Positions 26,059 through 34,850 are shown, counted from the stretch's first letter. The stretch is DNA of 44,604 nucleotides from Methanomicrobiales archaeon HGW-Methanomicrobiales-6 (GCA_002839575.1 PGYH01000014.1:808-45411), one strand, 5' to 3'. The notes: generated by a model not told the origin, from the sequence alone. Made by a program: numbers and translations.

Positions 26059-26602
26059 TCGCCTGATTCATTCGCTGGAAACCGCCCCGATCATGAAGCG
26101 GGGCGAATACAACTACTTCATCCACCCGATCACCGACGGGGTCCCGCTCCTCGAACCCGCGCTCCTCCGCGAGATCGGGTGCGCCATGGTGCGGAACCTC
26201 GATCTTGAGGACGTCGACAAGATCGTCGTCTGCGAGGCGATGGGCATCCACATCGGCGTCGCCTTCTCGATGATGACCGACATACCCCTCGTGGTCGTCC
26301 GGAAACGTCCCTACGGCCTCCCCGGAGAGGTCGCGGTGCACCAGGCCACGGGCTACTCGAAGGGCGAACTCTACTTAAACGGCGTCGCCGCAGGCGACCG
26401 GGTCGTGATCATAGACGACGTCTGCAGCACCGGGGGGACGCTCCGCGCCCTCATCAGCGCGATAGAGCAGACGGGCGCCGAGATTGCCGACATCTGCGTG
26501 GTCATCGGCCGGGGCGACGAGGATATCGGCCGGCCGCTCAAGACCCTGGTAAAGATCGAGGTCTCCGAGACGCAGGTGCGTGTCGTTGATACCTGTCTCT
26601 GA
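26051..26602 (+). CDS. hpt: Hypoxanthine/adenine phosphoribosyltransferase-type enzyme
   Basis: A 183-residue archaeal phosphoribosyltransferase of the Hpt group. It salvages purine bases with PRPP to give nucleotides. The PRPP-binding motif is [13 protein letters not shown] (118-130), and the N-terminal [26 protein letters not shown] is typical of the archaeal HPRT. The start ATG 26051 gives this N-terminus and overlaps mfnA by eight bases. Purine salvage is of interest because the purine synthesis genes purS and purQ later in the window look damaged. Confidence 0.92.
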   Translation: MLDRLIHSLETAPIMKRGEYNYFIHPITDGVPLLEPALLREIGCAMVRNLDLEDVDKIVVCEAMGIHIGVAFSMMTDIPLVVVRKRPYGLPGEVAVHQATGYSKGELYLNGVAAGDRVVIIDDVCSTGGTLRALISAIEQTGAEIADICVVIGRGDEDIGRPLKTLVKIEVSETQVRVVDTCL

Positions 26603-27533
26603 CCTTATCGGGAGACTCCGCGAGCGCGGGGTGCGGAACGTCGCCCTTCAGTTCCCTGCCGGGCTTGCCCGGCAGGCGCCGGGGACGGCCGCCGCCCTCC
26701 GTGACGCGGGGTTCTCCGTGATCATCAGCGGCGATCCCTGCTACGGGGGCTGCGACCTCGCGCTCGATGCCCTCAGGTTCGCAGACGTCCTGGTGCACTT
26801 CGGGCACGCGCCGGTGGAGGAGCGAACCGATGTCATCTACGAACCGGTCCGGTTCGATTTTGATGCAACCGTGCTTGAACGAGTGCTCCCTCTTCTTACC
26901 GGCCGCCGCATCGGCCTCGTCACCACTGTCCAGCACGTCCACCTGCTCGGCGCGATGACGGCGTTCCTCCGCGAGCACGGCATCGAGGCAGTCGTCGCCC
27001 CCGGCGACGGCCGGACGCCGATCCCCGGGCAGGTGCTCGGGTGCAACTTCGCCGCCGCACGGGCCACGGGAGCGGACGAGATACTCTTCGTGGGGACGGG
27101 GGTCTTCCACCCCATCGGCATCCGGCTCGCGACCCGCTCAAGGGTGGTCGCGCTCGACCCCTACACCGGCGAGGCGCAGGAAGTGGACGCCGACCGCCTG
27201 GTCCGCCGCCGCGCCGCGGTGATGGAGAAAGCGCGGGACGCCGCGAACTATGGGATCATCGTCAGCACCAAGAGCGGGCAGCAGCGGATGGACCTCGCCC
27301 GGCGGCTCGCCGCCCTCTCCGACCGGGCGTTCCTTGTCGCGATGCGCGAAGTCTCGCCTGCTGAGATGCTCGACCTCGGGTTTGCTGCCTACGTGAACAC
27401 CGCCTGCCCCCGGCTCGCCTACGACGACCAGATCCGGTTCCCCGTCCCGGTTCTGACCCCGCCGGAGTTCGAGATCCTCTGCGGGGCCCGGGACTGGGAC
27501 GACTACACCATCGACGAGTACCTCGCGCCATGA
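26580..27533 (+). CDS. dph2: Diphthamide biosynthesis enzyme Dph2
   Basis: A 317-residue archaeal Dph2, the unusual radical SAM enzyme that starts diphthamide formation on elongation factor 2 by transferring a 3-amino-3-carboxypropyl group. Its three separate cluster cysteines are visible at Cys54 (GDPCYGGCD), Cys155 (LGCNFAAA) and Cys276 ([11 protein letters not shown]), at the spacing of known archaeal Dph2. The GTG at 26580 overlaps hpt by 23 bases. The end overlaps the next gene as ATGA. No truncation is seen. Confidence 0.95.
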   Translation: MSLIPVSDLIGRLRERGVRNVALQFPAGLARQAPGTAAALRDAGFSVIISGDPCYGGCDLALDALRFADVLVHFGHAPVEERTDVIYEPVRFDFDATVLERVLPLLTGRRIGLVTTVQHVHLLGAMTAFLREHGIEAVVAPGDGRTPIPGQVLGCNFAAARATGADEILFVGTGVFHPIGIRLATRSRVVALDPYTGEAQEVDADRLVRRRAAVMEKARDAANYGIIVSTKSGQQRMDLARRLAALSDRAFLVAMREVSPAEMLDLGFAAYVNTACPRLAYDDQIRFPVPVLTPPEFEILCGARDWDDYTIDEYLAP

Positions 27534-28141
27534 ACCTGCGGCAGCTTGAGATGCGGCTCGAACGCCTGGAGGGATTCGAGCGGCCGACGGCCCGGCTCGA
27601 ACAGTACCAGACCCCGGCGCCGGTGGCGGCCCGGCTCCTCCACCATGCCGCGATGCAGGGCGCGATCGAGGGACGACGGGTTTGCGACCTCGGGTGCGGG
27701 ACCGGCATCCTCGCCTGCGGCGCCGCCCTCCTCGGGGCGTCGGCCGTGACCGGGATAGACATCGATCCGGCCGCGATAGCCGTCGCCCGGAGAAACGCGG
27801 AACTGCTCGGCGTCACCGTCGAGTTCCTGGTCGCCGACGTCCGGGACCCCGATCTCGACCAGGCAGGTCTTGCCTGCGACACCGTCGTGATGAACCCGCC
27901 GTTCGGGGCGCAGAAAGCGCACGCCGACCGGCCATTCATCGATCTCGCGCTCGAACTCGCGAGCGTTATCTACGGCATTTTCAACGAGGGCTCGGCCCCG
28001 TTCGTCGCCGCCTACACGGAAGGCCGGGCAACGATTGAGGAGGTGATCCGGTGCGCGTTTCCCATGCGGCGGACGTTTGCGCATCACCGCAAAGACCGAG
28101 TAGATATCACGGTTGAGGTCATACGCTTGAGCGGGATCTGA
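27530..28141 (+). CDS. METTL5-like N6-adenine RNA methyltransferase
   Basis: A 203-residue class I SAM methyltransferase. Motif I is DLGCGTG (53-59), GIDIDP follows, and the catalytic NPPF motif of N6-adenine methyltransferases is at 122-125. The N-terminal LRQLEMRLERLEGFERPTARLEQYQTP is characteristic of the archaeal relatives of eukaryotic METTL5, which modifies small-subunit rRNA. By analogy an rRNA target is likely but not shown. It is coupled to dph2 by an ATGA overlap, so two translation-machinery modifiers sit together. Confidence 0.88.
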   Translation: MNLRQLEMRLERLEGFERPTARLEQYQTPAPVAARLLHHAAMQGAIEGRRVCDLGCGTGILACGAALLGASAVTGIDIDPAAIAVARRNAELLGVTVEFLVADVRDPDLDQAGLACDTVVMNPPFGAQKAHADRPFIDLALELASVIYGIFNEGSAPFVAAYTEGRATIEEVIRCAFPMRRTFAHHRKDRVDITVEVIRLSGI

Positions 28142-28146
28142 CAATC

Positions 28147-29316
28147 GTGACAGTTGATACCAAACCGGTCTGGGGGCTCTCCGCCGCCCACCTGGTGACC
28201 GACCTCTACTCACCCGTTCTCCCTGCAATCCTCCCGCTCCTCATCGCAGAGCAGGGCTATTCGTTCTTCCTCGCCGGGCTGATCGTCACGGTCTACAACC
28301 TCACGTCGTCGTTCGTGCAGCCGCTCGTCGGCTGGGTCTTCGATACCCGGGGGTTTGCCGTCCACGTCGGCACGAGCGTCGCCATAAGCGCAATATTCAT
28401 CTCCATCGTCGGGTTGCTCGACAACTACTACATCGTACTCGCGTCCGTAGCCGTCGCGGCGCTCGGACACGCCTTCTTCCACCCGAGCGCGCTTGGCACC
28501 GTCAGTCGCCTGACCGGTGACGCAAACCGGGGCCGGATCACCTCCTACTTCGTCATCGGCGGCAACCTGGGCTACGCGGTCGGCCCCATCTGCGCGGGCG
28601 TCGCCGTCGGCCTCATGGGTCTTCCGGGCCTCGTCATCCTCGCCGTCCCCGGCCTTGTGATGGCGGTGGTGCTCAGGCGTATCCTGCCCGCCCCCGACCG
28701 CGATGCCGTCCCGGAGACACGCATCCCTGCCGCCAAACCCTCCTACCGGGCGGTCGCTCTCCTGGTCGCGGCATCGGGCCTGCGGGCCTGGGCGATCTTC
28801 GGCTCGGTCGCCTTCCTCCCCACGATCCTCACCATGCGGGGGTTCGATCTCGTGACCGCGAACATCCTGGTCTCGGGCACGCTCATCGCCGGGGTCGTGG
28901 GGCAGGTCGTCGGCGGCGTGCTCTCCGACCGCTACGGCCGCAAAGAGTACACGATCATCGGGCTCGTTACCGCCATCCCGCCGTTCGTCGTATTCCTCAC
29001 GACCGGCGGTATTCTCTCGCTCGTTGCGCTGATGATCTTCGGGTTCATCCTCTGGTCGACCTTCGCCGTCACCGTCGCCATGGCCCACGAGATTGCCCCA
29101 GGCAACGTCGGGGTGGTCTCCGGCCTGATGCTCGGGCTCGCGGTCGGGGTAGGCGGGCTGGGGGTTTCGGTCACCGGCTGGATCGCTGATATGACCACGC
29201 TGACGCTTGGCCTCACAACGATCCCGCTCGCGATCGTCCTGGCCGTGCCGCTCTTCCTGGCCGTGCCCTATCCCTGGAAGTCTCTTGTCCGGGGCCGGCT
29301 CCCCTCCCGGGGATGA
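28147..29316 (+). CDS. Major facilitator superfamily transporter
   Basis: A 389-residue integral membrane protein with about twelve hydrophobic segments. It has the MFS loop motif GGVLSDRYGRKEY in the second half and GWVFDTRG in the first. The N-terminal SAAHLVTDLYSPVLPAILPLL resembles the fosmidomycin-resistance (Fsr-like) subgroup, but the substrate is not determinable. The GTG at 28147 follows the methyltransferase stop by five bases, so it may belong to the same transcript. The C-terminus is basic (SLVRGRLPSRG). Confidence 0.9.
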   Translation: MTVDTKPVWGLSAAHLVTDLYSPVLPAILPLLIAEQGYSFFLAGLIVTVYNLTSSFVQPLVGWVFDTRGFAVHVGTSVAISAIFISIVGLLDNYYIVLASVAVAALGHAFFHPSALGTVSRLTGDANRGRITSYFVIGGNLGYAVGPICAGVAVGLMGLPGLVILAVPGLVMAVVLRRILPAPDRDAVPETRIPAAKPSYRAVALLVAASGLRAWAIFGSVAFLPTILTMRGFDLVTANILVSGTLIAGVVGQVVGGVLSDRYGRKEYTIIGLVTAIPPFVVFLTTGGILSLVALMIFGFILWSTFAVTVAMAHEIAPGNVGVVSGLMLGLAVGVGGLGVSVTGWIADMTTLTLGLTTIPLAIVLAVPLFLAVPYPWKSLVRGRLPSRG

Positions 29317-29359
29317 CCCGCCCCATCCCTTAAGTACCGGAAGTGCTGATTCATCCCCG

Positions 29360-31009
29360 ATGGTCACCCGGCTCCAGCGCTACCGCCAGATCGCGGACGT
29401 GCTGGTCAAGTATGGTTTTGGTATCCTCGTCGAAGAGGTCATTCCCGGGGCCGAACGGCTGCGGATATTCCGCAGGCCTCCCGAAGAGAAGCGATCGGTA
29501 TACGAGCGCATCCGGCTTGCCATCGAGGAACTGGGGCCCACCTACATCAAGTTCGGCCAGATCATGAGCACCCGCCGGGAGCTCCTCCCGCCCCCACTCA
29601 TCGAGGAACTGCAGAGGCTGCAGGACCGGGTTGCCCCGGTTCCGTTTGAGGAGATCCGGCCGGTGATCATGCGCTACTGCAAAAACCTCGAGGACTGTTT
29701 CGTCATCATCGAGGAGGAGCCGGTCGCGGCGGCCTCGCTCTCGCAGGTGCACCGGGCCGTAACGAAAGACGGCCGCACCGTCGCCCTCAAGGTGCAGCGG
29801 CCGGGGATCGTCGACCTGATCGAGACCGATCTCCTGATCCTGCAGTCGCTTGTCGTGCGGGCGGAGTCGATCTTCCCCGACCTGCGGGTCTACAACCTGC
29901 AGGGTATGGTGGACGAGTTCTCGGCCCAGATCCGGCGCGAACTGGATTTTACCCAGGACGGGATGAACGCGGAGCGCCTCAGGCGGAACCTCGGGGACGT
30001 CCCGTGTGTGAAGATTCCCGCCATCCACTGGAATTTCTCCGGCCCCTGCCTGCTCGCGATGGACTACGTCGAGGGGGTGCGGATCGACGACGTGGAGGCC
30101 ATTCGGAGCCTTGGCCTCTTCCCCGAAGAGGTTGCGGATATCGGCTTCTCCGCCTACGTCAAACAGATCTTCATCGACGGGTTCTTCCACGGGGACCCTC
30201 ACCCGGGCAACCTCCTGGTGACCGACCGGGGCGAGATCGTCTTCCTCGATTACGGCATCGTCGGCGTCCTCCGCCCGGAGCGAAGGCGCATCTTCGTCGA
30301 TCTCCTCCTTGCCATGACCCGGACGAACGTGGCCGGGGTGATCACGGCGCTCGGGAAACTCGACGTGCGTATCAGCCCGGCGGACCTCGACGACGTAAAA
30401 GACGACCTCTACCTGGTCCTGCTGGACTACCGGGAGATGAAACTCGAGCGGGTGAACTTTGCAATCGCGATCCGGGGCCTGACCGACACCCTTCGCCGGT
30501 ACCACATCCGGGTGCCGTCAACACTGATGCTGATGATGAAGGTGATCGTCATGGTGATGGACATCGGCACCCGGCTTGACCCGACGTTTAACTTCGACCA
30601 GAGGATCCGGCCGTACCTGCTGGAGATCGCCGCGCAGCAGCGACTCTCCCCGGATAACGTGACGGGTGCGGTGCGGTCCCTGGTTGACGCCGCGGAAGGC
30701 CTGCTTGCCATCCCCGGAAACGTGAACGAGACCTTAAAGACGCTCTCGGAGGGCACCGTCACGATCGAGCTCGAGAACCGTGATCTTACCGAGATCGTCA
30801 GTGTCATCGACCGGACGAGCGACAAGGTCATCGTCGCGCTGGTGGTCGCCGCGATCGTCGTGGGTTCGTCGCTGGTGCTCCGGATTGCCGATATCCCCGT
30901 CCCGGGGTACGTCTCGATCCTCGCAACACTGGGCTACGTGGTTGCGGTGATCGTCGGGTTCTACGCGGTCTACCGCGTCCTCAGGTACAGCCGTGGGCTG
31001 AGGAGGTAA
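29360..31009 (+). CDS. ABC1/UbiB family atypical kinase-like protein
   Basis: A 549-residue AarF/UbiB (ABC1, ADCK) protein. The family KxGQ motif is TYIKFGQIMSTRRELLP (64-67). A QVHRA segment follows, then VALKVQRPG with the kinase lysine, and FFHGDPHPGNLLVTDRGEIVFLDYG as the catalytic and metal-binding loops. Two C-terminal membrane segments (VIVALVVAAIVVG and GYVSILATLGYVVAVIVGF) anchor it. In bacteria and mitochondria the family supports quinone synthesis. Its role in a methanogen, which lacks ubiquinone, is unclear and may concern isoprenoid lipids. A TTAAGTA box about 25-30 bases before ATG 29360 suggests a leaderless or near-leaderless transcript. The open frame extends upstream into the MFS gene, but nothing there looks like the family. 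Confidence 0.92.
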   Translation: MVTRLQRYRQIADVLVKYGFGILVEEVIPGAERLRIFRRPPEEKRSVYERIRLAIEELGPTYIKFGQIMSTRRELLPPPLIEELQRLQDRVAPVPFEEIRPVIMRYCKNLEDCFVIIEEEPVAAASLSQVHRAVTKDGRTVALKVQRPGIVDLIETDLLILQSLVVRAESIFPDLRVYNLQGMVDEFSAQIRRELDFTQDGMNAERLRRNLGDVPCVKIPAIHWNFSGPCLLAMDYVEGVRIDDVEAIRSLGLFPEEVADIGFSAYVKQIFIDGFFHGDPHPGNLLVTDRGEIVFLDYGIVGVLRPERRRIFVDLLLAMTRTNVAGVITALGKLDVRISPADLDDVKDDLYLVLLDYREMKLERVNFAIAIRGLTDTLRRYHIRVPSTLMLMMKVIVMVMDIGTRLDPTFNFDQRIRPYLLEIAAQQRLSPDNVTGAVRSLVDAAEGLLAIPGNVNETLKTLSEGTVTIELENRDLTEIVSVIDRTSDKVIVALVVAAIVVGSSLVLRIADIPVPGYVSILATLGYVVAVIVGFYAVYRVLRYSRGLRR

Positions 31010-31134
31010 GCGACGGGCCGTAAGGTGCGACGGACGGCACGTTCGGAGCTTGAGAAGCCGCCAGGTGCGATTGCTGACTGGCGAGAGCGAAGCGAGCGGT
31101 ATGTACGAGGAAAAAGCCTGATGCACTGGACCGT

Positions 31135-31245
31135 GGGAGTATCGCCGTGGGGGAGGGGGAGACCCCCTCCCCTGCCCCCAATTCGCACCTTCGGTGCTCA
31201 AACTCCTGTCCTTCGGACAGTCGTTCCCCCCATGGCGATACCCCC
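31135..31245. other. Structured multi-hairpin intergenic element
   Basis: Between the convergent UbiB-like and FTR genes there are nested inverted repeats. The outer arms GTATCGCCGTGGGGGA (31139-31154) and 31225-31241 pair almost perfectly. Inside are GGGGAGGGGG/CCCCCTCCCC (31150-31172), GCACC-TTC-GGTGC (31185-31197) and CTGTCC-TTC-GGACAG (31206-31220). The first inner hairpin shares bases with the outer stem, so the two would compete. The element may be a bidirectional terminator, a structured RNA or a dispersed repeat. The flanks 31010-31134 and 31246-31326 show no gene. Confidence 0.55.
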
Positions 31246-31326
31246 TCGAAATCTGTTCCTGTGGCTTCGTGAGCGACTGGCCGGAGATGCAAGTTGCGCA
31301 GTACGGCTGCCGGGACGTAAAAAAAG

Positions 31327-31605
31327 TTATTCGCCCTTCTTGAAGAACAGCCGGCAGTGGCAGGCTCCCTGCTCCTCGATCTCTTTCTCGTGGTAGATGC
31401 AGGGGCAGATGATGATCCGGTCCTTCTCGGGGTCGCCGCTCCGGAGCCTGCAGGGGCAGTATGCCGCCCCGAACCGCTCCTTGTTCCGTGCCAGCCCGCG
31501 AAGGACGGCCGAGAGTTGTTTCTCGTCGACGTTCAGTATGTAGCCTTTCTCCTTCGCGTACTCCTTTGCTTCGGCGCGCGCCTCTTCGATCCCTTCTTCG
31601 GTCAT
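31327..31605 (-). CDS. Ferredoxin-thioredoxin reductase catalytic subunit-like protein
   Basis: A 92-residue protein with the full cysteine pattern of the FTR catalytic (beta) chain: CPC at 50-52, CPC at 67-69 and CHC at 82-84. By comparison with the plant enzyme, four of these hold a 4Fe-4S cluster and two form the redox disulfide. It passes electrons from ferredoxin to thioredoxin-like proteins; no variable subunit is seen nearby. The ATG at 31605 has AGGAG eight bases upstream. It lies eleven bases after the purQ stop and probably belongs to the purC-purS-purQ transcript. Confidence 0.93.
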   Translation of the reverse strand: MTEEGIEEARAEAKEYAKEKGYILNVDEKQLSAVLRGLARNKERFGAAYCPCRLRSGDPEKDRIIICPCIYHEKEIEEQGACHCRLFFKKGE

Positions 31606-31615
31606 GATAAAACTC

Positions 31616-31897
31616 CTATTGCGTGTGTCTCTGATGTCCGTGCTCTTCGATATGGGCTATCATCGAGTTAAAGATTTTGACACCGTCCTCCGAGCAGAGC
31701 ACGGATTCGCTCGCCCGCTCGGGATGCGGCATCATCGCAAGCACGTTTCCGCCTTCCGAGAGGACGCCGATGATGTTCTCCGCCGAACCGTTCTTGTACC
31801 AGACCCGATCCGTATCCACCCCGCAGACATCCGCGAGGACGTGGTAGGCGTCCCGGTCACAGTTGCTGCCGCCGAACTGCACCGCCGCAAATCTCAT
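31616..31897 (-). CDS. purQ: PurQ with a large internal deletion
   Basis: Only 93 residues, against more than 200 in normal PurQ, the glutaminase subunit of FGAM synthase. The N-terminus ([21 protein letters not shown], then VDTDRVWYK) and the C-terminus ([31 protein letters not shown]) are both good PurQ sequence, joined in frame at Lys-Asn. The roughly 130 missing residues include the oxyanion region and the catalytic Cys of the GxCNGxQ motif, so this product cannot hydrolyse glutamine. The ATG overlaps the purS stop. This is either a true in-frame deletion or an assembly error. Confidence 0.8.
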   Translation of the reverse strand: MRFAAVQFGGSNCDRDAYHVLADVCGVDTDRVWYKNGSAENIIGVLSEGGNVLAMMPHPERASESVLCSEDGVKIFNSMIAHIEEHGHQRHTQ

Positions 31898-32130
31898 GCC
31901 TCACTCGCCCTCAATCGTGTAGTCGTGGATGACCCCGGGTTTGCGAGGAGCCGTTCGCACATCTGTGCCGCCTTCTGCTCCGCCGTATCAAGTGTGATAC
32001 GGAAAAGCCGCGCGGTGCGGCGGCTCTTAGTCGGGATCCTCAGGTTCGCGAGGGCGTGCTGGATGGCACACGCTTCGGGGTCCAGCATTCCTTCTTTGAG
32101 TCCGATGGTGATGGTTACGTCATGCTTCAC
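31894..32130 (-). CDS. purS: PurS, FGAM synthase small subunit, 3' end frameshifted
   Basis: A 78-residue PurS, the small subunit bridging PurL and PurQ in FGAM synthase. The body, [19 protein letters not shown] to [12 protein letters not shown], matches the family. The last 15 residues ([13 protein letters not shown]) do not, but the neighbouring frame after the ACCCGGGGTC run reads [11 protein letters not shown] and stop, the usual family end. A one-base change in the C/G run therefore explains it. The start is GTG 32130, with GGGGGTGA upstream inside the purC 3' end. As read here the stop overlaps purQ as ATGA. Confidence 0.82.
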   Translation of the reverse strand: MKHDVTITIGLKEGMLDPEACAIQHALANLRIPTKSRRTARLFRITLDTAEQKAAQMCERLLANPGSSTTTRLRASEA

Positions 32131-32136
32131 ACCGGC

Positions 32137-32853
32137 TCACCCCCAGGGCGGGGAGAGTATGCGCTTCGCGACGGCGGCGTAGGTCTCCATGACATCGCCC
32201 TTGCCGAAACGGTACACGTCTTTGTCGAGAGACACCCCGGTCTCTTTGTCCCAGAGACGCATCGAGTCCATGCTGATCTCGTCGCCGACGACGATCTCTC
32301 CATCATAGCGGCCGAACTCGAGTTTGAAATCGACCAGGGTGATGCCCCGCAGGTTGAGGTAGTCCGAGAGCACCTCGTTCACCGCGAGTGCCATGGCCTT
32401 GATCTGGTCGAGTTCTTCGGGCGTGGCAAGGTGCAGCGCGTAGATCAGGTCGTCGTTGAGCATCGGGTCATGGTGAGCGTCGCTCTTGTAGTCGATGATG
32501 ATAACCGGCGGGTCGAGTGGCTCCCCCTCCCTGAACGGGTAGTTGCGCACGATGGATCCGGCCGCGACGTTTCTCACGATCACCTCAAGCGGGATCATCG
32601 TAAGACTCCGCACGGCAATGGTGCCGGGTTCGATCTCTCCAAGGAAGTGGGTCCGGATCCCGTGGTCTTCCAGGTACTTGAAGAGGAACGACGAAACCTC
32701 TGCGTTATGTCTCCCCTTGCCGCCCAGGGTATCTTTCTTCTCGCCGTCGAACGCCGTGATGTCGTCCCGGAACTTCATGATATATACTTCCGGGTCGTCG
32801 GTGCGGTAGACGGACTTAGCCTTCCCTGTGTAGAGGAGGTCAACCTGTTTCAT
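32137..32853 (-). CDS. purC: SAICAR synthase PurC
   Basis: A 238-residue PurC, which joins CAIR and aspartate using ATP in purine synthesis. Family marks are LLYTGKAKSVYRTDDPEVYIMKFRDDITAFDGEKK, the VRSLTMIPLEVIVRNVAAGSI string, DDLIYALHLATPEE and LVDFKLEFGR. The start is placed at ATG 32853 with AGGAGA seven bases upstream; a TTG two codons earlier is too close to that site. It is the first gene of a purC-purS-purQ-FTR set on the minus strand and looks intact, unlike the next two. Confidence 0.95.
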   Translation of the reverse strand: MKQVDLLYTGKAKSVYRTDDPEVYIMKFRDDITAFDGEKKDTLGGKGRHNAEVSSFLFKYLEDHGIRTHFLGEIEPGTIAVRSLTMIPLEVIVRNVAAGSIVRNYPFREGEPLDPPVIIIDYKSDAHHDPMLNDDLIYALHLATPEELDQIKAMALAVNEVLSDYLNLRGITLVDFKLEFGRYDGEIVVGDEISMDSMRLWDKETGVSLDKDVYRFGKGDVMETYAAVAKRILSPPWG

Positions 32854-32895
32854 GGCCAAATCTCCTGATAGGTGTTGTCGGGATAAATGATGAGG

Positions 32896-33891
32896 TTATG
32901 CACCTGAACCCCCGGCCGGTGTCGCAATCTTCTCCGTGAGCTGCTGGATCAGGGGTTCGAGCAGGGGGGAATACCAGCCCTTCTCGATGTACTGCGGGTA
33001 GATGCAGAGCCGCTCGCGGAGTTCCGCATCCCCGGCCACCCTCTTGAGCTCCTCGATCTGCGGCCAGGGGTGCTCCGGGTTGACGTAGTCGATGGTGAGC
33101 GGGGAGACCCCGCCGAGGTCGTTCACGCCGCACCCGACCAGGTGGGCCGCATCCGCGAGGTTCGGGGGAATCTGCACCGCCACGTCCGAGGGAAGGATTT
33201 CCCGGGCGAGGGAGATCGTCGCACATAGTTCTTCGGTGCCGGGTACCGGGAAGTCCTCCATCGGGGTCCCGGGCTTCGGGCAGAAGTTCTGCACGATCAC
33301 CTCCTGGATGTGGCCATACCGTGCATGGAGGTTTCGGATGACCTCAAACGACTCCTCGCGGTCCTCTATCGTCTCCCCGATACCGACCAGGATGCCGGTC
33401 GTGAACGGGATGGAAAGTTTTCCGGCGTTCTCGATCATCTCTATCCGGACCACAGGGTCCTTTCCCGGAGAATCCCGGTGCGCGATGACGTCCGCGGTTG
33501 TCTCGAGCATCAGCCCCATGCTCGCGTTCACCTCACGGAACCGGTCGAGTTCCTCGTAGGAGAGGATGCCGGCGTTGGTGTGCGGCAGCAGATCCCGGTC
33601 GATAGCCGCAAGAGAGAGGTCGTAGAGGTAGTCGAGGAAATCCGCGTAGCCGAGCCGCCCGAGTATTTCGCTAAAACCCGGGACCGCGCCGGGCCGCTCT
33701 CCGAAGGTGAAGAGCGCTTCCGTGCAGCCGAGGGCTGCACTCGACTCCAGCGTCCGGATAACCTCGCCGGGAGGCATGATGCAACCCTCCCGCACCGGGG
33801 TGCGGAAACAGCAGTAGCCGCAACGGTTCTGGCAGACCGTTGTTAAGGGGAGGAATGCGTTCCTCGAAAAGGTGATCACGCGGCGGTGCAT
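32896..33891 (-). CDS. cofG: FO synthase subunit 1 (CofG)
   Basis: A 331-residue radical SAM enzyme of F420 synthesis. With CofH it forms the deazaflavin FO from tyrosine and a pyrimidine. The cluster motif is CQNRCGYCCF near residue 20. Other marks are CTEALFTFGERPG, LPHTNAGILSYEEL, FTTGILVGIGET and CGVNDLGGVSPLTIDYVNP. The start is placed at ATG 33891 (MHRRVITFSRNAFLPLT), which gives the family N-terminus; the open frame upstream is unrelated sequence. cofH is not in the window. cofC lies divergently upstream. Confidence 0.95.
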   Translation of the reverse strand: MHRRVITFSRNAFLPLTTVCQNRCGYCCFRTPVREGCIMPPGEVIRTLESSAALGCTEALFTFGERPGAVPGFSEILGRLGYADFLDYLYDLSLAAIDRDLLPHTNAGILSYEELDRFREVNASMGLMLETTADVIAHRDSPGKDPVVRIEMIENAGKLSIPFTTGILVGIGETIEDREESFEVIRNLHARYGHIQEVIVQNFCPKPGTPMEDFPVPGTEELCATISLAREILPSDVAVQIPPNLADAAHLVGCGVNDLGGVSPLTIDYVNPEHPWPQIEELKRVAGDAELRERLCIYPQYIEKGWYSPLLEPLIQQLTEKIATPAGGSGA

Positions 33892-34202
33892 GGGTATATG
33901 TCGGCATCCCCGCACATGAACCTTAGGGCAGCGATGGGGTCTCACGCGACGACCGGCGCACAGACGGTAAGAACTCCCTTTCGCGTGAGTCAACAGGGTC
34001 GAGAACGAACGGAACCTCGTGTGAACAGTGCAGCGGTGCGTCCCTCTCCAGGGGTGTTCCACAGCACCTGCGTAAATGCCTGGTTCCCGGCGGAGAGATG
34101 CGATATGGCCGGGTGAGTAACTTTTAATTTAATCCGGGCCGGTCTATCCGCGGCATACTGGAAACGATGCCTTTTTGATACTACCCTGACAACGATCTCA
34201 CA
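33892..34202. promoter_or_regulatory. Divergent cofG-cofC intergenic region
   Basis: 311 bases without a gene. The clearest signal is CTTTTAATTT at 34121-34130, an AT island suited as a TATA box for cofC with a leader of about 50 bases. For cofG only ACATATACC lies next to the start, too close to act as its TATA box. No repeat or riboswitch is recognised. Confidence 0.35.
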
Positions 34203-34850
34203 ATGTACTTCCACGCGCTCATTCCCTTTAAGCCGGTGAACCCCAAGACGCGTCTCTCCTGCATCCTCAACCAGGAAGAGCGGGAGGCGTTCGCCCGGGT
34301 GATGCTTGAAGACGTGATCGCCGCCGTGCAGAAGTCCGGGTGCAGCGCCACCCTGCTCTGCACCCACCCCTTCAAACACGAGAACGCCCTCGTCGCCGTC
34401 CGGACGGAGCCATTGAACGATGCCATCAACTGGGCGCTCGGGCAGTTCCACTGTCCGGCGCTCATCATCATGGCCGACCTCCCCCTGGTGACTGCCGGGG
34501 ATATCCAGCGGCTGATCCGCACCGAGAAGGATATGGCCATCGTACCGGGCCGGGGTGGCGGAACAAACATCATATTCCTCAAAAAGCCGCGGTGCTTCCA
34601 CGCCGACTACTACGGCGCGAGTTTCCTTGACCACCTGCGGGTTACAGAAGAATGCGGCTTCTCTGTTGAGGTGATCGACTCGTTTCGAATGTCGACCGAC
34701 GTCGACGAGAAGGAAGACCTGGTCGAGATTCTTATCCACGGAAAAGGGAGGAAGAGCAGGGAATACCTGGAGAACTCAGGATTTTCTATCGCCCTTGACG
34801 AGAAGGGACGGGTCCGCGTGCAGCGCGACCCCCATAAAGAGACACTCTGA
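34203..34850 (+). CDS. cofC: 2-phospho-L-lactate guanylyltransferase (CofC)
   Basis: A 215-residue nucleotidyltransferase of the CofC family. It activates phospholactate (or phosphoenolpyruvate) with GTP for transfer to FO in F420 synthesis. Marks are the N-terminal FHALIPFKPVNPKTRLSCIL nucleotide-binding loop, IIMADLPLVTAGDIQRL, and IVPGRGGGTNIIFL. The ATG at 34203 opens directly at the conserved N-terminus. The last 75 bases overlap the 3' end of cofE on the other strand, so both reading frames use the same DNA. Confidence 0.94.
   Translation: MYFHALIPFKPVNPKTRLSCILNQEEREAFARVMLEDVIAAVQKSGCSATLLCTHPFKHENALVAVRTEPLNDAINWALGQFHCPALIIMADLPLVTAGDIQRLIRTEKDMAIVPGRGGGTNIIFLKKPRCFHADYYGASFLDHLRVTEECGFSVEVIDSFRMSTDVDEKEDLVEILIHGKGRKSREYLENSGFSIALDEKGRVRVQRDPHKETL

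Noticed and set aside
29207-29359. N-terminal extension of the UbiB-like gene into the MFS gene
   Set aside because: The extension is an off-frame reading of the MFS 3' end. A TATA-like box and ATG 29360 fit better.
33892-34062. N-terminal extension of cofG up to 34062
   Set aside because: The extra 57 residues have no family similarity, and the conserved protein begins at MHRRVITF.
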